A DNA stretch of 64,000 nucleotides from Paenibacillus_E sp042676385. Its GTDB lineage: Bacteria > Bacillota > Bacilli > Paenibacillales > NBRC-103111. The position numbers and the translations under genes are program-made. This document shows, one piece after another, positions 25,255-33,768 of the stretch. Each line of letters begins with the position of its first letter. Positions within the stretch are counted from its first letter, which is position 1. A model generated the notes under the pieces. The model saw nothing but the letters and a program-made list of their open reading frames with translations. It had not been told where the DNA came from and did not search any database. The stretch is taken from the NCBI RefSeq assembly GCF_042676385.1, contig NZ_JBHTHA010000052.1, forward strand, positions 112,429-176,428. The letters run 5' to 3'.

Positions 25255-26760
25255 TCATTTCACAGTCGATCGGGATACCATCTCACCAAATATTGCATAC
25301 GCTTCCTCCCAAGCCTCGCCGTCATCAGTAGGCGTATAGGTTTTCACAGGAAACGAATTCCGAATCAGCTTTCTGGCTTCGCTTAAATTGGCGATGTACC
25401 CAAGTGTTATCCATTGTACTACAAGGTTACCGAGGGCACTACCCTCAACAGGACCTGCCCAAACCTCACGCTGAATCGCGCTGGCCGTAAACTGGCAAAG
25501 CAGCTCGTTTTGAATGCCGCCTCCAACGATATGAAGGCCTGTATAAGATTTGCCAGCGAGCCGTTCGGTTCGCTCCAGAATCAGACGATATTTCAGCGCC
25601 AGGCTCTCCAACACGCAGCGGATGATTTCACCTTCCGTTTGCGGCACCCTTTGCTGAGTATCCCGACAGTACTGCTGGATTTGTTTCGGCATATGATCAG
25701 GATTCAAAAAGGCATCGTCATCCGGATCGATGAAGCACTGAAACGGTTTCGCCCGCTCGGCAAGCTTGACGAGATCGGCAAAGCTTAAGCTTTTGCCTTC
25801 CTTATCCCAAGCGCGTTTGCACTCTTGAATAAGCCAAAGGCCCATGATGTTCTTGAGCAAACGATTAGTGCCATAGACACCGCCTTCATTTGTGAAGTTC
25901 CATTCGAGAGCCTGTTCGCTCAGAACCGGAGCAGACGTTTCCGTACCCAGAAGCGACCACGTGCCGCAGCTGAGGAAAGCAAAATCTTGTTCCAAAGCCG
26001 GAACAGCAACCACAGCGGATGCCGTGTCATGCTCCCCTACTGCAATAACTGGAATGGAAGCGGTATCCAGTTCCTCACAAATCGCCGGGGTGAGCGAGCC
26101 TACCTTCGTGCCTGACGGTACGGGAGGCAGCAGAAGCTCAGCAGGAAGACCGAGTTGATCGAGAAGTTCCCTATCCCACTGACGGGAAGACGCGTTAAGC
26201 AGTTGGGTAGTCGTTGCATTCGTGTATTCGCTATGTTTCTCACCTGTTAAGAAGTATCGGAGCAGGTCCGGAATCATAAGCAGCGTATCGGCTTGCGCCA
26301 GAAGAGATGGGTTTCTCTCTTTCAACGCGAATAACTGATAGATGGAATTAAACTGCAAGAATTGAAGGCCAGTTTTGGAAAATAGCTTATCCCGGCCAAT
26401 CTGCGAGATCACTTGCTCCATGACCCCATCCGTTTGATGATCGCGATAATGGTATGGGTTGCCCAGCAGCTCGCCACTAGCTGCCAGCAATCCAAAATCC
26501 ACTGCCCAGGAATCGATGGCCAGACTCTCCACATCCTGCGCATAGCCCAGATGTTTTGCCTTGAGAATCCCTTGTTTAATCTCGTGGAACAATCGCAGAA
26601 TGTCCCAATGAAGGCGGTCGCCCACCTTCACCGGATCATTCGGGAAGCGGTGAATTTCCTCGATCGTCAATTGGCCCGCTTCGGAATCAAGCCGTCCGAC
26701 GATCGCTCTGCCGCTGCTTGCTCCTAAATCAAATGCCAGAACGGTCGATGGCTTGCTCAC
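25255..26760 (-). CDS. rhaB: L-rhamnulose kinase
   Basis: Phosphorylates L-rhamnulose to L-rhamnulose 1-phosphate. A FGGY-family kinase of 501 residues with the N-terminal phosphate loop AFDLGASSGRAIVGRL, the catalytic-Asp region SWAVDFGLL, and the C-terminal ATP-binding block GLHIVGGGIQNELLCQFTA. The DLGASSGR and GGGIQN versions are those of rhamnulokinases. It starts with GTG overlapping the rhaA stop by 4 bases. Confidence 0.94.
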   Translation of the reverse strand: MSKPSTVLAFDLGASSGRAIVGRLDSEAGQLTIEEIHRFPNDPVKVGDRLHWDILRLFHEIKQGILKAKHLGYAQDVESLAIDSWAVDFGLLAASGELLGNPYHYRDHQTDGVMEQVISQIGRDKLFSKTGLQFLQFNSIYQLFALKERNPSLLAQADTLLMIPDLLRYFLTGEKHSEYTNATTTQLLNASSRQWDRELLDQLGLPAELLLPPVPSGTKVGSLTPAICEELDTASIPVIAVGEHDTASAVVAVPALEQDFAFLSCGTWSLLGTETSAPVLSEQALEWNFTNEGGVYGTNRLLKNIMGLWLIQECKRAWDKEGKSLSFADLVKLAERAKPFQCFIDPDDDAFLNPDHMPKQIQQYCRDTQQRVPQTEGEIIRCVLESLALKYRLILERTERLAGKSYTGLHIVGGGIQNELLCQFTASAIQREVWAGPVEGSALGNLVVQWITLGYIANLSEARKLIRNSFPVKTYTPTDDGEAWEEAYAIFGEMVSRSTVK

Positions 26761-27977
26761 CAGCTCGCACCGCCTTTGCCGCGAACATTTATACTTTCAT
26801 CATAGCCGCTATCCAAGTAAGCTCTCATCGGATCGACAGGTACGCCCATTTCTTCGCGAACCGCATGAAGAAGCGGCGTGACATCGAACTCAAATGCCTT
26901 GCGGACAGCATCCTCTGCGCCGAGTACATCCTGACGTTCTTGAGCGTCTTTCACTTCATCCAGATTGATCAGCAGCGCTTTGGCATACTGAGTCTGCACG
27001 TTCAGGACAGAGCGCAGCATCGCTGGAATTTTTCTTTCAATGTTATGGCTTTGATCGATCATATACGCGATATTGTCAGCCGCTTGACGTACGCCAGGGT
27101 TCGCATCGTTAGCAGCGTCAATTATTTGATAAAAAATAAGGAACAGCTCATACGGATTCACGGAACCCACGATCAAATCGTCATCACCGTACTTGCGGGA
27201 GTTGAAATGGAAGCCGCCGAGCTTATTTTCATCCAACAAGTAAGTCACGATATGTTCAATGTTCGTCCCTTGCGGGTGGTGTCCGGTATCGACAAGCACT
27301 TCTGCTTGGGGGCCGAGCTTATTCGCCAAATTAAACGCCATACCCCAATCCGCCAAATCGGTGTGGTAGAAAGAAGGCTCGTAGAATTTATATTCGATTA
27401 ACATACGCATGCTTGGCGTCATCGCTTCGTACATTTCTTTGAGCGCTTCATACATCCACGTTTTGCGTTTACGAATATCTACTTGCCCTGGGTAGTTAGA
27501 GCCGTCAGCAAACCAGAGGCTAAGCACATTGGAACCTACGGTTTTGGCGATGTCCACACACTCCAGCAAATGATCCGTCGCTTTGCGACGAATTGCGGCA
27601 TTCGAGTTGGTCACACTGCCAAATATATAGTCGTCTTCCTGAAATAAATTCGGGTTGACGGCGCCGATAGATACGCCCAGATCAGAAGCATGCTGTTTCA
27701 GTTTGGCGTAGTCGTCCACTTTATCCCATGGAATGTGGATGGCAACCGACGGACAGACGCCTGTCAGCTTATGCACTTGTGCGGCATCCTCGAATTTTTC
27801 AAAAGGATTGCGAGGCACGCCGTTTTGCTTGAACACTTTGAAACGCGTACCGGAATCTCCGTAGCCCCAGGAAGGCGTTTCCACCTTGAGCGCTTTCAGC
27901 TTGCTTTTAACGGCATCCAGATCGATACCTCTATGTTTTTGCTGCTCTTCGAAAAGTGTGTATGCGCGGTCGCTCAT
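26757..27977 (-). CDS. rhaA: L-rhamnose isomerase
   Basis: Converts L-rhamnose to L-rhamnulose. The 406-residue sequence is of the Pseudomonas stutzeri/Bacillus type rather than the E. coli type. It has a TIM barrel with metal-ligand regions LIEYKFYEPSFYHT, VLVDTGHHPQGTNIEH and GGFHFNSRKYGDDDL. Start with AGGAGG 10 bases upstream. It lies between the ASRT-like gene and rhaB. Confidence 0.92.
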   Translation of the reverse strand: MSDRAYTLFEEQQKHRGIDLDAVKSKLKALKVETPSWGYGDSGTRFKVFKQNGVPRNPFEKFEDAAQVHKLTGVCPSVAIHIPWDKVDDYAKLKQHASDLGVSIGAVNPNLFQEDDYIFGSVTNSNAAIRRKATDHLLECVDIAKTVGSNVLSLWFADGSNYPGQVDIRKRKTWMYEALKEMYEAMTPSMRMLIEYKFYEPSFYHTDLADWGMAFNLANKLGPQAEVLVDTGHHPQGTNIEHIVTYLLDENKLGGFHFNSRKYGDDDLIVGSVNPYELFLIFYQIIDAANDANPGVRQAADNIAYMIDQSHNIERKIPAMLRSVLNVQTQYAKALLINLDEVKDAQERQDVLGAEDAVRKAFEFDVTPLLHAVREEMGVPVDPMRAYLDSGYDESINVRGKGGASW

Positions 27978-27991
27978 CGGATTGCTGCCTC

Positions 27992-28387
27992 CTAAATGGT
28001 ATTTGGGTCTCCGCCAAAGTACGGAAACGCCATGGTTGTCATAAGGCTGTTTTCCGCTTGGGTGGCATCCAGCCTGCTGTACTGTACGATAACGGGAATA
28101 TTGCTTTCCACTTCCATGGCGTAAGGTACGCCTTTGGGAATGGATTCACCGTTTTTAGCGAGAGATCCCGTTCTGACGTGCTTGGTGCGTCTTGCAGGAA
28201 TGACGACCCCGATCTTCTCGATCGGGTCGCGGTCCTCAAAATAAACGGTAACTTCGATATGAGCATCTTCATAAGTGCAATTTAAGATACAAATGGATTC
28301 GTGACTTTCCAACTGACCTGAGCTGACGGTGGGTATATAACCATCAGGGATGTACCAGAGACAGTGCCCTTTTTGTAATGTTGTCAT
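27992..28387 (-). CDS. Anabaena sensory rhodopsin transducer (ASRT)-like protein
   Basis: The 131-residue protein matches the ASRT family over its length: WYIPDGYIP near the start, HESICILNCTYEDAHIEV in the middle, then the nearly invariant VIPARRTKHVR, IPVIVQYSRLD and QAENSLMTT near the end. In cyanobacteria ASRT is a soluble tetramer that couples to a rhodopsin; family analyses have proposed a wider role as a small-molecule (possibly sugar) binding domain. No rhodopsin gene is seen here. It sits between rhaEW and rhaA, in an operon with no recognisable rhamnose mutarotase (RhaM). A role in rhamnose sensing or handling is therefore plausible but unproven. The open frame extends 78 codons upstream, but that part is antisense-like filler over the rhaEW end; ATG at 28387 is preferred. 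Confidence 0.88.
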   Translation of the reverse strand: MTTLQKGHCLWYIPDGYIPTVSSGQLESHESICILNCTYEDAHIEVTVYFEDRDPIEKIGVVIPARRTKHVRTGSLAKNGESIPKGVPYAMEVESNIPVIVQYSRLDATQAENSLMTTMAFPYFGGDPNTI

Positions 28388-28404
28388 CGGCGATATTTCC
28401 TTGC

Positions 28405-30474
28405 TTAACGGGTGAATGCAGCTGGAACGCCGCCGTCCACTGTGATCATGCAACCTGTCGTTTTGTCCGCTTTGGAAGACGCGAAGTAGACGATCGCTTC
28501 CGCGATATCTTTCGGGAAAATGTTCACGAGCAGCGTCGTTCTTTTGCGGTAGTGCTCCTCGAGCTGATCCGGCTCGATACCGTAAGCGGCAGCCCGCTCG
28601 TTGCGCCAGCTGGAATTCCAAATCGCAGAGCCTTGCAGAACCGCATCAGGCAAAACCGAATTGACGCGAATCCCATACTCTCCGCCTTCTGCCGCAATGC
28701 AGCGGGCCAAGTGAATTTCGGCTGCTTTGGCCGTGCTGTATGCGGAAGCGTTTTTGCCTGCATAAACCGAGTTTTTGGAGCCGACGAAAACCATGCTGCC
28801 GCCTACGTTTTGCTTTTTCATGATTTTGAATGCCTCTCTCGCTACCAAGAAATAGCCTGTGCTGAGCACGTTCATGTTCAGGTTCCACTCTTTCAATGAA
28901 GTTTCATCAAAAGGACTGGACGTCGCAAGACCCGCGTTGTTCACGATGATATCGATCCCGCCGAAACTTAGGATTGAATCGCGGTAAGCCGATTCGACTT
29001 CTTCCTCTTTCGTTACATCCATTTTAACGGCAATCGCTCTGTTTTCGCCATATTGCTCATTTAGTTCGGCGGCGAGCTTTTGCGCGCCTTCAAGATTCAG
29101 GTCGGCGAGCACGACATGCGCGCCTTCTTTTAGAAGTTGACGAGCCGTCACGCTGCCGATACCGCCCGCGCCGCCGGTGATGAAGGCGATTTTACGCGAA
29201 AATTCGGCTTCAGCTGGAGCGAGAGTCAGCTTGTAAAGCTCAAGCGGCCAGTACTCTACGTTGTAGGACTCATTTTCACTGAGGGAAACGAAAGTGCCAA
29301 GCGCCGTAGATCCTCTCATTACGGAAATCGCACGGTGGTAAAGGGCTCCGCTCACTTGCGCCATCGCCCAGCTTTTGCCTGTGTTGATCATCCCGATCCC
29401 TGGGATCAGGATCACGCGAGGCGCTGTTTCGAAGATAACGTCGCCTTCATTTTTGTTCCGTTCAAAATAGGCTTTATACTCTTCTTTGTATGCGGCGATT
29501 CCGGCTTTCAGAGCGTCGGTGAGTGTTGCTGCGTCTTTGGAATTCGGGTTCCAGTCGATATATAAGGGCTTCATTTTCGTGTGAACGAGGTGATCCGGGC
29601 AAGCCGCCCCCACTTGGGATAATACGGCTGCGTCCTTGCTGTTGACGAATTGGAGCACATCGTCTGCGCTGTCGACGGTCAAAATCATCTTCTTCTCGGC
29701 GCTTACTGCACCGCGAACGATAGGCAGCACTTGGGCTAGAAGGTCATTGCGCTCTTGTTCGGACAAAGAGTCGTACTTCGTTCCGCCATAAAGATCGCTC
29801 TCTTGAACGCGAGCTTCGATGAAACTTTCCGCTTCGTTGATAATCGCCAGCGTCTTGAGGTAGCTCTCTTCCGACGTCTCGCCCCAAGTGACCAGACCGT
29901 GTTTCTCCATTAGCACCAGTTCGGCTTTTGGGTTATTTCTTACGCCTTCCGCGATCATTTTGGAAAGTGTGAAACCAGGGCGAACATAAGGAACCCATAC
30001 GAAGCGGTCGCCGTAAATTTCTTTCGCCAGTTCTTTACCGTTATGAGCGCAGCAAAGGCTGATAATCGCATCCGGATGCGTGTGATCCACGTGTTTGAAA
30101 GGCAAGAATGCGTGCAGCAAAGTTTCGATGGAAGCTCGCGGGTGCTTGCTGTCGATCATGCAGTTGACGAGGTAAGCTACCATGTCCTCATCGGACATTT
30201 CATTGCGCTCATAAAGCGGACGAATGTCGTCCATACGCAGACCTGTGAAATTCTTTGCTTTCATCGTCGCCAGGTCGGAGCCGCTGCCTTTGACCCACAT
30301 CACTTCCACAACACGTCCACGGAAGTCCGTTTCGATCGTTTTCATCGACGTATTGCCGCCGCCCCAGTTCGCAACAGCGCGATCTGTTCCCAGCAAGTTC
30401 GAACGGTAAACCAGTTCGTCCAATCCGCTTTTAACTGCCTTCGCTTTTTCCGTTTCCCACAAATTCGCTACCAT
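28405..30474 (-). CDS. rhaEW: Bifunctional rhamnulose-1-phosphate aldolase / L-lactaldehyde dehydrogenase
   Basis: The N-terminal class II aldolase domain (VANWGGGNTSMK, MEKHGLVTWGE, HVDHTHPDAI) splits rhamnulose 1-phosphate into dihydroxyacetone phosphate and L-lactaldehyde. The C-terminal short-chain dehydrogenase (about residues 420-689) oxidises lactaldehyde to L-lactate; it has the NAD loop TGGAGGIGSVTARQL, VNNAG and the catalytic YSTAK. The 689-residue length equals that of B. subtilis YuxG/RhaEW. Start at ATG 30474 with GGGAGGG upstream. First gene of the operon; AT-rich direct repeats lie over its promoter region. Confidence 0.95.
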   Translation of the reverse strand: MVANLWETEKAKAVKSGLDELVYRSNLLGTDRAVANWGGGNTSMKTIETDFRGRVVEVMWVKGSGSDLATMKAKNFTGLRMDDIRPLYERNEMSDEDMVAYLVNCMIDSKHPRASIETLLHAFLPFKHVDHTHPDAIISLCCAHNGKELAKEIYGDRFVWVPYVRPGFTLSKMIAEGVRNNPKAELVLMEKHGLVTWGETSEESYLKTLAIINEAESFIEARVQESDLYGGTKYDSLSEQERNDLLAQVLPIVRGAVSAEKKMILTVDSADDVLQFVNSKDAAVLSQVGAACPDHLVHTKMKPLYIDWNPNSKDAATLTDALKAGIAAYKEEYKAYFERNKNEGDVIFETAPRVILIPGIGMINTGKSWAMAQVSGALYHRAISVMRGSTALGTFVSLSENESYNVEYWPLELYKLTLAPAEAEFSRKIAFITGGAGGIGSVTARQLLKEGAHVVLADLNLEGAQKLAAELNEQYGENRAIAVKMDVTKEEEVESAYRDSILSFGGIDIIVNNAGLATSSPFDETSLKEWNLNMNVLSTGYFLVAREAFKIMKKQNVGGSMVFVGSKNSVYAGKNASAYSTAKAAEIHLARCIAAEGGEYGIRVNSVLPDAVLQGSAIWNSSWRNERAAAYGIEPDQLEEHYRKRTTLLVNIFPKDIAEAIVYFASSKADKTTGCMITVDGGVPAAFTR

Positions 30475-30500
30475 AAGTACCCTCCCAAGTGTTTTCGATA

Positions 30501-30576
30501 GATGTTTGTTTTTGATGGTTTCATCGTAACACATCTTTGTTTATTTTTGAATATATTTTTATTTATATTTGTTTTT
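30501..30576. promoter_or_regulatory. Three related AT-rich repeats before rhaEW, candidate RhaR operator
   Basis: On the minus strand AAACAAATAT, AAACAAAGAT and AAACAAACAT occur at about 30574, 30541 and 30510, spaced 33 and 31 bases (about three helical turns). A possible -10 (TACGAT) lies between the last two. DeoR-type repressors often bind such direct repeats. Assignment to RhaR is inference from position. Confidence 0.4.
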
Positions 30577-30645
30577 GGGGATTAAAACAAAACCAAACAA
30601 ATGGAAATGGTTAATCTCCGCACCAAGAACCAATAGGGAATACAA

Positions 30646-30677
30646 TGAGAAAAACCTGGCCGATGATGACCAGGTCC
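30646..30677 (-). terminator. Terminator-like hairpin in the 30.5-31.6 kb gap
   Basis: On the minus strand ACCTGG and CCAGGT enclose a 10-base loop and are followed by TTTTCTC. No gene lies just upstream on that strand, but repeat copy B does, so the repeat may be transcribed as a short RNA. Confidence 0.5.
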
Positions 30678-30729
30678 TTGTCTTAAGCCGTACGTTTGGG
30701 AACGAACTTGTCTTTGTAAATCGCCCATC

Positions 30730-30836
30730 TTCTCGTCTGGAAAGATGAAAAATATCGTTAGAGACACGACTGAAACCTCCCCACACGTCTGGAACGATGA
30801 GAAACATCTTTCCAGCATCGCCCAGCGGACAAAACT
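30730..30836. repeat. Noncoding repeat element, copy B
   Basis: Aligns without gaps to 3252-3360, with shared blocks at identical offsets and about two-thirds identity by hand count. Within this copy the unit CGTCTGGAA(A/C)GATGA occurs twice, 52 bases apart (30733 and 30785). On the minus strand CTGGAA-GATG and CATC-TTCCAG form a hairpin near 30814-30788. A terminator-like hairpin follows at 30646-30677. The surrounding gap, 30475-31588, contains no supported gene. Weak pieces of open frame near 31440-31540 on the minus strand (one with a Cys-x2-Cys stretch RCRNCGH) are interrupted by stops. Confidence 0.5.
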
Positions 30837-31181
30837 GCTTTCTTTCTCGTCTGTAAGCATTCAAAAGAGGCTGTCGATTTATTGTGGATAGTTTTGACGT
30901 GAACGGAAACATGCAGAGAAAGTATATGATTTTTCGGATTCATTTACAGAATCAAGGGACCAAATCGCGTTTTGTGAATGAAATTTCGAATAGAATCGAC
31001 TGATTCGATGTGTGCTCCACTCATTATGTATGATTTTCGCATACATTTTTTGTGGTTTCCCCATTCCCTTTTTTGTCCAGCGACACGATCATACTTTCTT
31101 TAACGACATGAACATGCTTCCTTTACATAATGGGGTCACCCCACGAAATGGAAAAAATCGTACGCTAAGCAATGCGTTACA

Positions 31182-31218
31182 TGAAAAAACCGGACTCCTC
31201 ACAAGGGAATCCGGTTCT
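31182..31218 (-). terminator. Rho-independent terminator downstream of the epimerase gene
   Basis: On the minus strand AACCGGATTCCC and GGAGTCCGGTT form a stem with a small mismatch, followed by TTTTTT. The nearest upstream minus-strand gene is the epimerase, about 370 bases away, so its transcript may have a long 3' region. Confidence 0.7.
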
Positions 31219-31588
31219 CGTAGTAGCAAGCAAGTTTAACTAACGTTCCCGTTAATAATCAAATTTAACCCAATAATTTATATTTAATTTTCGTTAAATT
31301 TGTGCTTACAAATATCGCAAAAACCTTTCATCCACTGAAAAAGGCTAAAATATTTTCGTATATAATCATCCACTTAAGGTGCGGAACAGCATAATCTGAA
31401 TGGATGTATTCTGGCAAGTTTGGCTAGTAATCAATGTGACCGCAATTACGGCATCGATTCATCCATTTCCAGATTTCAGGGGAATTTTAAGGTGTTCTAA
31501 AGCTTTATTTTTACCATAATATTTCACAATACCACTCCATTAAATTTGAGGTTCCCCTTACGCTATGCGGTCTTTCCTAGTAGTTAGA

Positions 31589-32434
31589 TTATTCTGCGGG
31601 ACGGCGCGTTGATCTGCGGGGTTCGTAGCCGAATTCCGCGATGAAATCATCCATGGCATACAAGGGTTTATATTCATTACCTGGAAGTTTGTAATAATCC
31701 AGATAATAATGGTCTCCCAGTATTGAAGAGAGAATTTCCCGCGCGGGTATCGTACTGCTGATATCCGGTCCTACCAGGTTAAAGTTTCTTACGCCTGATT
31801 TGATTGGCGTATCCACGACCTTGACAATTCCCTCAACGACATCGCTTGCATACACATGTCCTAAGACGATAAACGGTACCGACATCCTTTTATCCTTCTC
31901 AATCAAGGGCGGTACCCAATCCTCGTTCGCTACCGCGCCAAAGCGTAAATTGATAAAATCCGTGTCAGGATTTACACGATGAAAATAACGGGTCAATTCC
32001 TCCACTAAGGCTTTGCTTAACCCATACGCATCTGTTGCCAGACAAGGATGATCAGCTTGAATCGGTAGCTTAAGCGGAATAAAATCATCATCCAAGCCGC
32101 CTACAGCTGCAATCGAGCTGGCCGTCACGAACTTTTTACACCCGCGATCGAGCAAGTACCGGTAAAGTCTTCTCGTACCCATCACATTGACAGCTAGTCC
32201 ATCCTCTTCGGTGCAACCGCCGGTAACGGCAGCCAGGTGAATAACCGCATCGATCTCATGAGGATCCAAACCACGTAAATCCTCAATACTATCAAACGAA
32301 CCTTGAACGTACGCTGCATCTTTTTTAAAGGGATGACATGACCGCGACATACAAATAACGTTATGATTGTTTGCCAAACTATTAACCAATTTCTTTCCGA
32401 TAAATCCGCTTGCGCCCGTAATGAGTATATTCAT
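31589..32434 (-). CDS. NAD-dependent epimerase/dehydratase (extended SDR)
   Basis: The 281-residue protein starts with the Rossmann motif ITGASGFIGKKLV (residues 4-16). It has the AVIHLAAVTGG block, a Ser-rich VTASSIAAVGG region and the catalytic Tyr-x3-Lys in YGLSKALVEE. These define an extended short-chain dehydrogenase of the UDP-sugar epimerase group. It is about 30 residues shorter than typical UDP-glucose 4-epimerases and ends soon after FGYEPRRST. Substrate cannot be assigned. It stands alone, with about 340 featureless bases upstream (32435-32774) and GGGAGG before its ATG. Confidence 0.85.
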   Translation of the reverse strand: MNILITGASGFIGKKLVNSLANNHNVICMSRSCHPFKKDAAYVQGSFDSIEDLRGLDPHEIDAVIHLAAVTGGCTEEDGLAVNVMGTRRLYRYLLDRGCKKFVTASSIAAVGGLDDDFIPLKLPIQADHPCLATDAYGLSKALVEELTRYFHRVNPDTDFINLRFGAVANEDWVPPLIEKDKRMSVPFIVLGHVYASDVVEGIVKVVDTPIKSGVRNFNLVGPDISSTIPAREILSSILGDHYYLDYYKLPGNEYKPLYAMDDFIAEFGYEPRRSTRRPAE

Positions 32435-32774
32435 CGTATTGCCTCCCAGTTAACATTCGCTACAGCATGTTGAAGTAAGTATAGCGATTTCTCAGCGATT
32501 AATCTATTGCTTTTATGCTTCGTTGTCATGGAGCATCTTCAAGTTCTTGGTCGGTATACTCCAATGGGATTATGGTCTAGAATTTCAATAAAGTCTGCCA
32601 TGATAATATGCTCTTATTACACTTTTTTGTTCCACTTCGAGCTGTCTATTCTATTACTTCTTTGTTCCCCGCCATTGTAATGCAACCATTCATTTGCTAG
32701 ACAGCGTCGTACTCCCTTTGTTAATCAGCCAATCGATCTTATGCATCTTCTCCCTATCCTTAAGCAAGTTTTGG

Positions 32775-33710
32775 TTATCGTCCCTCCGGCTGATGCTCAG
32801 GCTGCGTCGTCACGATGGTGCCATCCTGAAGATGAATCCAGGTTGAAAACCCCCTCTCGCCTGCTCGCATGCGTATGATACGTGCTCCGGTTTGAAACGG
32901 CCCTTCCACGTCTGCATACCTGGTTGTACGTCCGTAGCAAAGGCGGATCCCATGCAGTTCCCCGCAGAAGTCATTGCCGTGATCATGTCCGGCGAAGGTT
33001 CCGACCACGTCTCCCATTTCCACCATTGCAGCGAAAAGCCCCGTGTTTATCCACGGCGCACAAATTGTTTCGTGCTTCTCGCCATGGCAGACATGCATTT
33101 CCCAGACATCGGCGTATTCCGGCAGCGGAATGTGAAAAAAAGCCAACGAGGGCAGCGGCCGCCCGCCGTTGTCCTCAGTGAGTCGGCGCGACTGTGTTGC
33201 ATACCACTCGATCTGGCTGCGGCGAATCCAATCGTAGAACCCGACCCCCACATATTCGTAAGGAGAGTAACTTCCTGAATCAAAAAAGTATAGGGATGAG
33301 GCTGCCTCGTTTTCTTTATCCGTAACGGTCAAAACAAAATTGCCCACACCGTGCACATTGGCCGGATCCGGCTTGGCATAGTTGTAGGGCATGGCCAATT
33401 GAATGGCATGCAGCTGCTCCCTCGTTATATTCGCTTCCGAATCATGGTTGCCAAATACAGCCGCCCATGGCGTTCCACTCTTTTCCGCAACGGAAACGGC
33501 GTTTCTAAACGACAGGTCGGCATTACGGGATCCGGCGCTGTTGATCACATCGCCTGCATATACAATAAAATCCGGCTGCTCCTTCCATACGATCCGCTCC
33601 ATCATAGCCTGCATCTCAAGCTCCTCCTCATCCCGATTGCAAAATTCGACATCGGAGAACATGACTATCGTAAACGTGCCGTCATCGCGAAACCATAATT
33701 GTTTCTTCAT
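32775..33710 (-). CDS. Calcineurin-type metallophosphoesterase
   Basis: The 311-residue protein has the metallophosphoesterase signatures YAGDVIN, FGNHDSE, FFHIPLPE and FAGHDHGND. The first motif, normally Asp-x-His, reads SDVEF: Asp20 is kept but the metal-binding His is a Glu (22), which may alter metal choice or activity. No signal peptide is seen, so it is probably cytoplasmic. The ATG at 33710, 5 bases after GGGAGG, is preferred; the open frame continues upstream through the intergenic hairpin but without support. It follows the sugar-binding lipoprotein gene and may be co-transcribed with that ABC operon. Substrate unknown; the relatives hydrolyse phosphodiesters or phosphomonoesters. 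Confidence 0.82.
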   Translation of the reverse strand: MKKQLWFRDDGTFTIVMFSDVEFCNRDEEELEMQAMMERIVWKEQPDFIVYAGDVINSAGSRNADLSFRNAVSVAEKSGTPWAAVFGNHDSEANITREQLHAIQLAMPYNYAKPDPANVHGVGNFVLTVTDKENEAASSLYFFDSGSYSPYEYVGVGFYDWIRRSQIEWYATQSRRLTEDNGGRPLPSLAFFHIPLPEYADVWEMHVCHGEKHETICAPWINTGLFAAMVEMGDVVGTFAGHDHGNDFCGELHGIRLCYGRTTRYADVEGPFQTGARIIRMRAGERGFSTWIHLQDGTIVTTQPEHQPEGR

Positions 33711-33723
33711 ATTTCCTCCCAGC

Positions 33724-33760
33724 AGAAAGGGCAGACGACTGGAACCGTCGACTGCCCTAT
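33724..33760 (-). terminator. Hairpin between the ABC binding-protein and phosphoesterase genes
   Basis: GGGCAGTCGAC and its near complement GTCGTCTGCCC enclose a short loop and are followed by only TTTC on the minus strand. It is probably an attenuator or mRNA-stabilising hairpin rather than a full stop, since the next gene begins 14 bases later. Confidence 0.5.
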
Positions 33761-33768
33761 TCTCATCA

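Noticed and set aside
28388..28621. Upstream extension of the ASRT-like frame
   Set aside because: The added 78 codons overlap the end of rhaEW in another register, are Arg-rich and do not align with the family, whose start fits ATG 28387.
30559..30912. 117- and 92-codon minus-strand frames in the 30.5-31 kb gap
   Set aside because: They cross repeat copy B and a terminator-like hairpin, and the aligned copy A has stops in the corresponding frames, so conservation is at the nucleotide rather than protein level.
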